Shown here one piece after another: positions 40,001-51,200 of a stretch of DNA of 64,000 bases (its first letter is position 1; each line of letters begins with the position of its first letter). A program made the position numbers and the translations under genes. This DNA is from Anisakis pegreffii. Its lineage: Eukaryota; Nematoda; Chromadorea; Rhabditida; Anisakidae. The stretch is taken from positions 28,241 to 92,240 of the forward strand of contig JAPYMA010000830.1 of assembly GCA_035041965.1 (NCBI GenBank), given 5' to 3'. Below the pieces are notes generated by a model that saw nothing but the letters and a program-made list of their open reading frames with translations, ran no database searches and was not told the DNA's origin.

Positions 40001-42377
40001 TTCATTTCACTCAACAATTTAAGTCAAATTCTCATTCTGTCAAACACACTCTATAATTGATCATTGGACTATCGAATGTTGTTGAGCAATAATATTCGAC
40101 AGCTGTATGGTTGATTTCAGCTGTCAATATTCGTCAACGTTTCCAGTAAATAGTACATGCTATAAAATAAGAAACTGCTTCGAACTGTGAAGTGAAATGA
40201 GACGAAGTGAATCAGAAAAACCCATCAAGAAAACGATATTCGCATAAAATAGCTATGAGAGTGAATACAACACGTCTGAAAAGAATGAGAATTCATCTGA
40301 ATAAGTTTGAGGTGAGCGTGTCAGAGGCAATAGCTTTTCATGCAATCATGATCGATTCCAACACTGAGCAACGCAACGGTCTAACAATAAGAAGAAGTGC
40401 AGCGATGTTGAATACCATCATGAACGTCCTAACAAGATCTCGACATAACCTAAGCGATTCCCATATGCAATGGTGACGTTGAGGAAAACAATTCAGAAGA
40501 TCCGGGGAATTGACATCACCTAGAAGCGATTCAGAATATGATTCCAAGAAGGCTCATTGCCAACACGTGTAAATTAAACTGAGAACAAAAAAATACCAGA
40601 AACTGAATTTAAAATCGTTAGGAAATTTTCGGGCCGATTTTCCATTTGTTCCTGACGTTATACGTAAAAATAGTAAGTTTTTGTATCAGGGGGAGAGGGG
40701 GGGCGGGGGTAACGGCGGCCTGCCAAATCATCAAAATGGGTAATGGAGCACCCGAATGTGAAAACCACTGAACTAGTGGGTTACTCCTTAGACAATCCCA
40801 CTCACGCATTCAACTTTTTCCCAGTACCGACTCGTAGTGAGTGTGAAGAAAGAGAATGACTTCGAGCATAGAAATATCTGACTACCTATCGGCACAATTT
40901 GCATTGAGCTAAACAGGGGCATCTGAAAACGTTCGATTTATCCGATCGGTATGCTCTCGAAATGAGAAAACCCGGAATTCCGTGAAGTTCTCTTTCGAAT
41001 GAGCGTGAAGTTTTCCGGAATCAGTTTACTTCAGTATCGCAACTGATGATTTTAAATAAATAATTCACTTTAGTTGGAATTTTTATCGTTTTAGTTATTC
41101 AATTCATTGGCGTTTATTGGATGCGCAATTTGTCTGATTGTGCTGGGTATGTTTGGAGAGGATCAAAAACTAATATCACTGATACTGTTATCTGCGTCAA
41201 CTGCATTCCTTGGTCTTACCGTTGGCGGATGCTTGAAGGTTCATTTTCGTTCAACTTTCATCTTCAATCCATTACTTTCTCGATTCATTCAACCGCTCGA
41301 AGTCATGTGTCTTGACTGCAAGCAAAGTGCACCTCTACATTTTTCTCAAGAGTCAATCGATCTTCAAATCGCAAATTTTTTCGAAAAATTCGGAATTCTT
41401 GTTCAAGGTGACATTATTTACTAATGCATGCGATATGCATTTTATATTGAGAAGTAGCTATTTGGCATGAAATGCTGAACAAGATTAATAAATCGATCAG
41501 CTATCGTCAGTGATGATCGAATTGAGCAATATCAGTAAAATGAATCAACAAATGAACCTTATCAATAAGTGTTCAGTCAGCCCCATTAGTGGCACACCAT
41601 TACGCGGCGTTCGTAACCGGAAATGTTTCATTGGCGATGTCGTTGACGATGTTGATTGTTCCGTTCCTTGTTGCCTTCTTCGCACCCGACAATACGCCAC
41701 TTCAGTGGAGATACGTATGTGACTCCAGCCATCCCTCTGATACATGTTTGCATCGCCCTTTTAGTGTTTCTCGAAACCATTTGCATGTTTCTCTTTTTAT
41801 TTAACACTTTTTATCCATTAGAGATAAACCACTACAGTAATTTTCTAATTCTCTTTCCGATTCCCGGAAATTCTCTCTCACTCTGCACACATTTCAATCA
41901 ACTTTTCATTCTTCAACACTTATATTGCCCATAATTTGTTCGCATTCCATATCGCAAATATTTAATGTACTATGTACGTACCATGGAATTATTTTTCAAT
42001 CTCGTTGCTTTGAGGATGGAAAAAATGCACGAAGATTTTTATATATACATGTATTTTTCGTGGTATAGAGAAAATTTGATTTACACCTTATACTGAAATG
42101 TATTCCAAACGCACAGTGGTGCGATTTTTCAGGTGAACAGGAAAAGAATCGATTTTAATAGCGCTTCATTTAGATTTTCTTCTCGGCAGCAGCGTTGCTG
42201 ATATTAACAAATGTAATATTCGTCACATTCGGATCGGCAAAAACGGCGGTATGGGCCATTCCGAATGCATCATCACACATACAAATGTCGATGAATGTGA
42301 AAGTCATTCGCGTGAACGACGATGCAGCCGTATCGAGTCATGCAGCCGTATCCAGTCACCATTCAATCGAGCAATAA
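37056..42377 (+). CDS. SLC17-family anion/phosphate transporter
   Basis: MFS transporter of the SLC17 family (Na+/phosphate cotransporter, sialin, VGLUT relatives); substrate not predictable. Exons: 37056-37237, 37606-37816, 38392-38613, 39038-39276, 39398-39665, 41095-41238, 41577-41714, 42174-42377; the frame closes to 535 residues. TM1 is MLLYLLLCLTSLWCNILSFN. A long loop follows with N-glycosylation sites (NVS, NET, NLS), then LAHFPIVWLIDHYGIRM, RLLQGIAFATYFSVTGSFI, MPIGGFVCTYYSWPY, FFFAPTYLHAVLGF, the TGN loop and a last helix (FGSAKTAVW). The spacing matches SLC17 proteins throughout. A TTTTCAG acceptor lies 30 bases before the ATG. AATAAA occurs 53 bases after the stop. Intron 5 (1.43 kb) contains a whole hAT-type element. 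The tail ends with a small tandem duplication. Confidence 0.9.
39732..40778. mobile_element. hAT-type transposon with 8-bp target duplication
   Basis: The element spans 39740-40770 (1031 bp). The left end CAGCGGTTCTCACA and the right end (read inward) CAGTGGTTTTCACA are inverted repeats matching 12 of 14 bases. Perfect 8-bp direct repeats, AACTAGTG, flank it at 39732-39739 and 40771-40778, the hallmark of hAT insertion. It lies entirely in intron 5 of the SLC17 gene. The interior has no long open frame, so it is non-autonomous. The right side carries a long G-rich tract. About 650 bp are shared with the copy at 15435-16066. Confidence 0.88.
40689..40709 (+). repeat. G-rich tract with G-quadruplex potential
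   Basis: Runs of five, seven and five Gs separated by one to three bases, in the right subterminal part of the hAT element. On the sense strand of the SLC17 pre-mRNA this could fold as a G-quadruplex. Confidence 0.6.
42322..42357 (+). repeat. 18-bp tandem duplication in SLC17 C-terminus
   Basis: Two adjacent 18-bp units (ATGCAGCCGTATC-AGTC) differ at one base and encode a repeated AAVSSH in the cytosolic tail, just before the stop. Confidence 0.85.
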
Positions 42378-42429
42378 TTCACCTTACATATTACTGCATT
42401 TACTAGCTGTCCACTGTTCTCGGAAACAT

Positions 42430-42435
42430 AATAAA
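42430..42435 (+). terminator. Poly(A) signal of the SLC17 gene
   Basis: Canonical AATAAA 53 bases after the stop codon of the SLC17 transporter, in the correct orientation and at a distance typical of short worm 3' UTRs. Confidence 0.6.
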
Positions 42436-43707
42436 CTGCGATCGACATATTGATGACCGTCACAGAACGTCTTTTGAATTGAATGCTTATTTTCACAATA
42501 TTTTCTGCTGAACCGTCAATTTAAAACTGGTTATATTCCAAGCGTTATCCTAAAGATCTCACCTCGAAATATTACTGATATTCTGATTTGGTGTTCTTAT
42601 TGCATCCATTACCAGAAACATTTTCAAGGGGATTATCAATAATTTGCTTACGATACAGAGAGCATTCGAAATAATCCCTTATTCATGTGGCTCATTTCAC
42701 TTAAGTCTGTTCGATGAAATGAGATGAATTAATGAATACTTACGATATAATTTATTAGATAATGATTAAGTTTTTTAAGGTCAGTTGCCATGGATAGCAA
42801 CCAACAAGATAAGAAATTTAGCTCAACAAGAGTAGTGTTTCTTATTGAGGTAATAGTTAGTTTCATTTCACTCGATGACATCAATCAAGGCACTCTCTGA
42901 AGCTTTTTTCTGATATATGATTGATTGATTGTCGTGCTTCTCAATTCGTTCTGTATAAGTGTCAAAAATGAGTCTTTTCTCGCGTTGAAAAGGAGGATTT
43001 TTTGTGAGAGAATGTTATTGGCTGCAATAAGACAGTATAGGTTGTACTATCGATGACATTTGTTAAATTTCTCAACGAATACTTCAAACAATCCCATGTC
43101 ATTCAGTTTATAGTAAGGTTTGATCGCGTCAACATAACAAGGGCACAACTCTTGGAACTTTTGAGATCGAATAAGTAGTGTTCGAATGAGTCTGGATCGC
43201 TGACTTGAATGTTTTTAAACTAACGAACTGAAACGGCGAATATGAACACCTGTGTTGAAGAGTTTAAAATTAGATTATTATTGATGACGGGGTATCAAAA
43301 GACACTGAACTGTAATGACTCGCTCTCCTCAGGCTAGATAAGTCTCTTCAACTAGGTTTACTTCGACTGTGCTCAATAATCTTATTTTTTCGATACCATT
43401 TCATAGAAGAATTGTTCATTCATCAGAAAAGTATACGCATGTTGTCGACGGGAAATGCTTACTTTCAGAATAATAAGTAAATTTCGAAACGTAGATTGTA
43501 TATTTGAGCGACCGATCCATCATACTGGCTGTCTATCAAAATGTATACATCAGGAATAATCTCTGTCAATCATCAGTCAATACTCAAAAACATAAATTCA
43601 TGCAGAACGATCTTCAGGCAATTCACGTATAGGCTCAGCTGTAAGCACTTTCTTAAGTGGAGACGGACTATTATCGTTATTATGTGGCATGAATGAATTA
43701 TAACGAT

Positions 43708-43713
43708 TTTATT
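43708..43713 (-). terminator. Poly(A) signal of the small secreted peptide gene
   Basis: Canonical AATAAA on the minus strand, 67 bases past the stop at 43780. It supports the two-exon model as a short transcription unit. Confidence 0.55.
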
Positions 43714-43779
43714 AAAATTGCTATGTAAAAAGAAATGAAGCCAACAGAACGAATATGATAAAGGAAATCAGAGACACAA

Positions 43780-44503
43780 TCAAATAAAGAACGGATGATC
43801 CTCTTCAAACGACAGCCAAGGACTAAGTCCTGAGATTGGTTTCTGTGGCATCTGATAACTGTCCCATTGTTTCTTCATCACCAAGTCGCTATCATCATTT
43901 GCTCCTGTAAAAGAAATAATTAACAATACATCATCATCAGTGTTTGGTAATTTAAGAGGTACGATGGAATTGTTGCATATGAACGCTTAAATAACTGACT
44001 GACAAAGAAATCTCTTATGTAGATCAGATTATTCGAAGGTATCAACGATTGCTTTGTGGCATCGCAGAACAAAGTAACTGTGATGTAACTTATCATGTAT
44101 CTTATCAAAAATGTGTAATTAATAAATTCAATTCACTTGATATGAACACTTTAGTAAGTGTAACATTATACAGTGTATCTTCGTAAACGAATAATAACAA
44201 ACGTTCTCCTCTTTGGGAATACAATAGTAAACATTCGCATTATTTACGCCTTAATCAAAAATAATTTCATAGTGTTCTTGACTGCTTAATAAGACTTCTA
44301 TATGACTTCCTTGGGGAGTGACACACCTCATTAGGATCTGCTACGCTCATTCACTTATTCATGCAGAATTGCTTTCACCAAATGTCATAAGCTTCATAAA
44401 TGAGGAACATACCAAAGAAGTGCGACGATGAATTTGGTCTTGCGATTGCTACTGATGACAACACTGCTAGCATCACAATTACAGCACTTAACGAAGAACG
44501 CAT
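43780..44503 (-). CDS. Small secreted peptide precursor, unrecognised
   Basis: Two exons on the minus strand, 44503-44413 and 43904-43780, join in frame (phase 1, donor G|GTATGT, acceptor TTACAG) to give 71 residues. The first 22 residues are a textbook signal peptide (MRSSLSAVIVMLAVLSSVA then IA, with cleavage likely before RP). The mature part is short, lacks cysteines and contains one Lys-Lys pair in DLVMKKQWDSYQ, so a prohormone convertase could release a C-terminal peptide of about 29 residues (QWDSYQMPQKP... ending DHPFFI). A TTCTTTCAG acceptor lies 14 bases upstream of the ATG, and AATAAA lies 67 bases after the stop. I do not recognise the family. A neuropeptide-like or secreted effector peptide is possible but inferred only from architecture. 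Confidence 0.6.
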
Positions 44504-47500
44504 GATGATATATTTATCTGAAAGAAGAACGAGACTCAAAAGATTAATGCCATTGAAAAATGATTAGTTTCTTAGATCAGTTTACGATCAAATTATCTGT
44601 TCCCTCAGCAGGGAGACAGCTTCATTTTAAGGTATTTTTGAATTTCGACTAAATGTGTAATAGAAGGAACATGTGCTGAAAGTAAACCGCTTACAGTCAA
44701 CAGTTTTAGGAGATGTTATGTACGGGTGATAGTGTTTGCAAACTGCTGAACATTTCTAAAGCCTGGGATCGAATTAAATCCGGATCGAATTGGCATAATG
44801 CTAAGATTCAGCCTCAACACATTCTTTTTGGATCAATGCATTCATAATTACTTCAACATCCAACAGAAATACAGTTCAGTTATGACATCAACAAACGACT
44901 GATGTTGAATTCGAGGTGAGCACTCTTCAACAGTTATATAGAATGTCGTATTTGATCAAATTCCGAAATCCAGAGATTCTTCAGTAGATAAATCTCGGAA
45001 GTGGAATCGGGGTTCAAAATTCGGGGTCTCGGGATCCCATGGAAGTACTAATGTGTGAGAGCAACACCTGCTGATGGTTCATCAGTAGAGTGTCAACAAA
45101 TGAAGCGCATTTTAATTTCGTTGAACAGCTCAGTGGAACTATGTTCGCTTTTAAAAAAACCAATCTATTCGATTATAGAATGTGTTGAAAAATTTTTCTC
45201 GAACTAATTGAATTTTATTGCCAAAATGAAAATGGATGGACAAGTGCATGATTAACTCAAAGAGGAATGAGAAGCGCCGTCATGCAAAAACACACTCACT
45301 AATTCTTATTTTGTTGATTCAGCATTACAAACAAAATGGATCACTGTTGCACAAATTTTATATCGGACGCTTATATTTTATAAAAGATGTGTGAATTTGA
45401 CTGGGAATAAAATAATTGCAGTGCGCACCGATGACGATTAGAAATGCACACCCAATGAGAATTCCAATTTGCAAGAACAGAAGTGAAGCATTTTAATTGA
45501 AATTTAAGGCAATTAGCTCTCAAGTTTGATCAGTTATCTATAAGCTGTGAAATAAATGAAGAGAAAAACAAAGGATTTTTCTCATCTCTTGATTGCAAAG
45601 CGACGTCAATAAGAAAAACTAATTTAAACTTAATATCACCACCATGGCTGATGGTGTCGATGACTTAAACTGACTGGTCATTGAAAGCTTCGGCTGAATG
45701 AATAAGCATCAGATCCAGGAGGCGGAGCATACATTATTGAGGAATATCAGGATTTTGAGTGAATCACAGAAAGTCATCCGACAATTATTGGATAACGACA
45801 GTGCAAAAGGGAATTGAAGCACTTCGAGTCAAGAAGCCATGCAGATAGAAATATGACCTCGTGATATCCGAATTGTCATTTCATAGCGAACCAGTTCAGT
45901 TAGCTTCATTCTGACATGAGCATGCATAATTAAATACCGTTAACTTAAACAAGTTCTGATCAATTCTTGCACGCGACTGCGATTTCCGACTGATCTCGAA
46001 CGTTGTTACATGACGAATCACCTCCTCTTAAAAAAGATGCTGACTTTACTTTTATAAAGCATCCAGCACACATCGCGGATCACTTCAAAATGTGATCATC
46101 AACAACGAACGAATGAAGCCTAATGAGATGAGTCATTTTAGCATCTGATGCGATTATAATTACAGTTACGACGATTGTAAATTCCAAATGGCACAATAAC
46201 TTCACAACGTTATGATGAATCATAAATGTTGTCAGTTAATGTTTTAAGACGGTTGGAAAGTTGACGATATAGATAAGTCACAAATTTATCCATCCATTGT
46301 GGCGGATTACCTTTTCAATCGCTGACTAATTTGGAGACATCAACTACAAATGAGTCAGAAAGAACAATTACAACTGATTCTGTTACACATTCGTAGCTTG
46401 AAATGAGTATAAATTCTGGCTGAATGAAGGTTTTCATTTGATCGGTTCGGTTCATTAGGTGTGAATCGTTGGTCACAAAGTGCAAAAACATTCGTGTCTG
46501 ATATTAAAAACGACTTGTTCGTGGTACACAAAATTGATGGAGTGAATAGTCGAGTTTTATTAAGTAAAGCGATCACTTTTAATTAATCATTTCCCATAGC
46601 AGCAATCCATTTATTTAATTCATCTGCGCACATCAACAGCTAATAACTCTTAGTTCAAATTTAAAACACTTGTACTCATTCACAGTAATGTCGTTGAAAT
46701 TTTCACGAATCAGCTATGAAAATCTGTGTTATTCACCGCGTGACTAATGTTTTACTGAACGTGTAGCAGGTGTTTTGTTAAACAGCCAATTGTGAGGTGG
46801 CAGTTATATGAATACAAATCTCAATTGCAGATAATATCAGCTCAACACATTCAATGAAATAATGTGAATGATAATAATTCCTGATAGTTTCCACCTTTCA
46901 GTACTGCACACTGATAGTCCGTAGTGATATGATGTTAAAATCAGCTGTCAATCTTAGCTGGTGTTTTATAATGGAACCTTAAAAGGTTATTATTACTGAA
47001 ACGTTCATCATCTCTTGCATCCAAAATAGGTTTTAACATGAATGCCAAAACGGAAACGTGCATATATCCTGTGCACAAAATATGGACCTCATCCATTCAA
47101 TTTATTCAAATCAACTCTTAAATGTAAATGTAATATATCCAAATTATTGTCATACATTCATGACGTACTGACAATGAGATGATTTTTGCAGAACAATTTG
47201 TGGTGCATTTTTGCAGAACTATTTATGCCACTGCTATTCACCCGAATAAATGAAGCATTCCAAACGTGTTCAAGACCTCATAAATCACGTAACTTTTCGA
47301 TAAGTGAAAATATTTCAATCTTTTGAAAATGCACCAATCGATCCATCTTTATTCCTGAGTAATTTCAGAATTCGTATGGCGATCGATGACAAAGAAAAGA
47401 GTTCTAAAGTTGTTCGTAAAAAAAGGGAATATGCCATAATCGTTATGAGAAGAAGTTCTCGAAATTCCGACAAAATTCAGTCAAGACGCCTAAATTTGGA

Positions 47501-48225
47501 GTGCTAGTGATGAGGGCTGATCAATGACGGAGTGGGTGCTAAAGCGTCATCTATTTCTTCCGTTTGAATGTTCTTATCTTCAATAAAATTTCCACTTTCG
47601 CATGTGCATCACCCAATCGGACGACTACTCACGATTAGCTGCAACAGTGTCAGTTTCAAATGAGCACACTCTTCGAACCTCTGTTCGGATTCGAACGAAC
47701 GAACGTAACGCAAGCAGGCAAGCACTATTGCCAAGGCGCGTGCGAGGAAAGAACATCGGCGTTATACGGAGGAGATATGTTTAGTTTTATGAGGTCGGTG
47801 ATTGCGCTGCACATGATGAGTTTTGACGTTTTGAGTAGTCTATTAAGAGATGTTTCTTGACAAGCAGGTTTGACGCGAAACTTTTGTGCGAAGCTTATTT
47901 GGTTTGCAGTCGGGGTAACTGTGCTCCATAACGGATGATTTATCGATTGATTTGAAAGGAACGAGCCTGAGGTGGTTTATGAAAAATGGCGTGGGTAAAT
48001 AAATTTTGGGACGATATTGAAAGTGTTGTGTTGTTGTTATTAAATCGACTGGAGCATCTGTACTGTTTCGCTTAGTCGTTACTGTGAATTATCATTCGTT
48101 AATTTTCAGTGCTCGCATAGCATGAGATTGTGATAGCTACTGACCAATCGTACTTGTAGGTATTTAATAAAGTAATCTTGAGTTGAACGTTCGTTATCTC
48201 AGCAAAACAACACCACCCATCGAAA
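44504..48225. other. Gap upstream of cfim-2
   Basis: No convincing exons are seen. It contains the upstream regions of the small peptide gene (left) and of cfim-2 (right). An in-frame 67-codon open frame at 47304-47507 and two overlapping frames at 47602-47860 lack family resemblance and splice support. The last 300 bases are less AT-rich and probably include the cfim-2 promoter. Confidence 0.5.
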
Positions 48226-51200
48226 ATGGCTGATATATTAGATCAAGCGGACAACGATTTGGAATTGTTCGACGGCGAATTGGAGACCCATTATAGTGAA
48301 CGGGATGTGCTCGGAGACGATGATGAAAATGATGTGCCTATCAAGTTGGTTAAATTTTTTTGATGTTGATATTTGTAAAAAGCATGCTTCTTGCCTTATT
48401 ATTATCGCGATTAATTATACCGTTATCACATCATATGTTCATCAAAAACACTTGTCATAGTCACCAGTTACATTCAATGTTTTCATTTATGACGCCAAAT
48501 TGCACCTCTGCTTCTCATTGCTAATTAGAACTGTTTTCGATTGTAATCGTACGCTTTTCACAGCATTCGGATCATTCTCTCATATGTTTTGAAGATTGTA
48601 TTATTTTGATCGCATGTTGCATTTTCGGTTATTTTTTGTACTAAATTACTTGAAGATTGTTACCAATCTGAAATCGCATATTTCTATTTCGGTGTTTTAT
48701 GTTTCAGTTGACCTTTTTTATATTGTATATAAGAAGCGTTTCCTCCGCAGGTGTGTTCAGTGAAGTTCATTTGGTATCTTTGCGATCAATTTTATCATTT
48801 CATTTTTCATTACACTAAAAATTTTTTTTGAGAGGTGTCCTCTCATGGGGTATATACAGCTTATCACAGATATGGTGTTTCATTCAGTACTGGTAAGTCT
48901 GATGTATTACCTCTAAAGTTTTGTATCATCAGTTCGAGTAGTGTCCTTAATCGGAAAGCATTGCAGTTACAGTTATTCTCTCAAATAGTCGAAGATTCCA
49001 GTACTGAATGAATGAGTGAAGCTTATACTCTGAGCGTTGTTTGCGATTTTTTTCATTGATCAATTTGATTTTATGATACTATGTTGCATTATTTTGGAAT
49101 TTTTGCCCATTTCAGTGCAATTTACCTTTAAAACCATGTGAGAATCTGTTATAGGCATGTCGAGTTCGTCCATTCATGGGTTATTTTCTTTTGTGAACAA
49201 ACTTAGCTTGTTTATAGTTTTAGTGCTATGAATTTGCACAAACCTAGTTATTTAATTGTATTTCAAATGCTGATTCTTTGCATATGCTAAATATCTCACT
49301 ATGAATTCCTGATCTCCATGAAGTAATAGAAATCGTATTGACAAATTTTTTATTCATGTCTCATTTCTCTGTTTTTGTCATAATGCGGTCAGCTGTTCAT
49401 TTCCTATCTTCACTCGATGATCGGTGTGTTGTTGTTGTTGTTCAAATTAGATTCAGAATTCGGATTCCGCCAAAATAAGTGCTGATATTATGTTTTCATT
49501 GTTCTGAGCACCGTTGAATTATCGCCCATCACATGTCAATATCTATCGATTTCTGGTTTTATGTTTTATTATTAGTTATCATCTTCAGTAGCAATGCTCT
49601 TCTTGTGTTGGTAAGTATCACTTAAGGTTACCTGTCTTCTCTCGATGATCTGTTTGTTTTCTTATCTGTCGTGCGTTTCTTTTTTTGGCGATTTTAGGGT
49701 GGCTTAATTGTGTCGAAAAAGTCAATGCGCATCATTCCTTTCTGCAGTAATGTTGCAGATCTATTTTTCTTTGTGCTTTTTGAATCCGTTCATTCCGTCA
49801 AACACCTCTGTTCATGTCGTTCTCGTTGTTACTACCGTTCTTGTTGTTGCTTTGGAATAATGCTGTTGTTGGATCGCTATTGTAGATGTCCTCTGAAAAT
49901 GGTGTTTCTTTTAACAACTTTCTAATGGTACCCAAAGTTGGTGAGATCATCAAATTGTGAATATCTTGTATTGCCAGCAAATAAATGGTTTACTCATTTT
50001 TCAACATGAAATAATTGCGGCGAAATTCTTGCAAAATCTCGGAGAATACCGAACAGTGAATTACGAGGGTATTGCTTGATATCAACCGTATAGGTTTTCA
50101 CTTGAATATGGCAGCGAAGATGATGAGACGTTTGTGAAAACATTGATTAGATACTGTCGCATTGGTAGTGACGCGAACGAGGTAGCCATGTGTTGTTTGT
50201 CGGGATGAATTGAGATATTGCGATTTGTTCAAAGACATCAGTTCTTTTCGCTTGGAAACAAAAGTTTGTCTGAACAGTTGAGCTTATTCTGCACTGTGAT
50301 GCTTTGCATTTCATGAGATAGATGCTCAAGTAGATTATCTCAAGATGTCGTTTTCATGTGCAACAGTGTCTGTTCATGTATGCAGCTCACTTCTGACGAA
50401 ATGCGAAGATCATCTGAATGTTTTGAAGGCATTTACAAGTAATGAATCACTAGGAGCAAAAATGGAAGTAACTGTGGAGGATAACTAAACTTATTAAGCG
50501 GGGCTATTCTGATGCAAAATCGAGGATGCTTCGGAGGAAAAATAACCGCCCGAGCACTAATCGTCCTCATAGTTAAAACCTAAGATCCTTCCTATAATGT
50601 TCAGTTGAACAGAACATCATAAACAAAATAAACTAATTCCTCTCTTGAAGTATGCGCAGTCGCTGGTGCATATGTTGAGCACTCTTTAGAGCAACAGGGA
50701 ATGCCTCTTTCTTTTTCAATTGAACTGATATTTTGAAGGCAATATTCACATGGACTAGTAATCGCTTTAGGTAGAGTGGATTTCAACTGCGCAGAGTGCG
50801 TGTGAATGACTGGAAATGTGTTTTTGAAATTGGTGCATTCAGCAGATTGCATAACAAGGTGACAGTTTGCAAAAATGTTCGACTTTGCTATCTAGCTGGT
50901 GCATGGAGACGTGTGTCGTTCTTATAGCGATCCACCAAGTAGCAGCATACGGCTAGCTGTGTCTGTCTACTGACTTCTGAAATTCTTATCACATCGTCAT
51001 CATTATTCAGTCCGAAAAGCACAATCCCCATCCTCAATACTGAAGACTAATATGCATATTAGCGTGAATGCACGATCTCTGAGCTCTTCTTTCATCAAAG
51101 GGAAAGCACCACATATTTGTGTGTTGTAATCTAATGCTAATTGCATGCAAGTAATGGTATAACACAATGAAGAGTTTTTAAAAAGCACCTTTCATTTTCC

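Larger units (their letters stand above)
42378..43779. other. Intergenic gap, SLC17 to small peptide gene
   Basis: Contains the SLC17 3' end (AATAAA at 42430) and, from the other side, the 3' end of the small secreted peptide gene (AATAAA on the minus strand at 43708-43713). I see no coding exon between them. The two genes converge. Confidence 0.55.

Noticed and set aside
45644..45673. Plus-strand MADGVDDLN stop, resembling the N-terminus of CPSF6
   Set aside because: It stops after nine codons with no donor site, and the true cfim-2 start with matching downstream exons is at 48226.
50601..50852. Minus-strand frame with [10 protein letters not shown], resembling an insulin A chain
   Set aside because: The last A-chain cysteine is absent, there is no B-chain cysteine pattern, and no signal-peptide exon upstream joins in frame. 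The match is short and probably chance.
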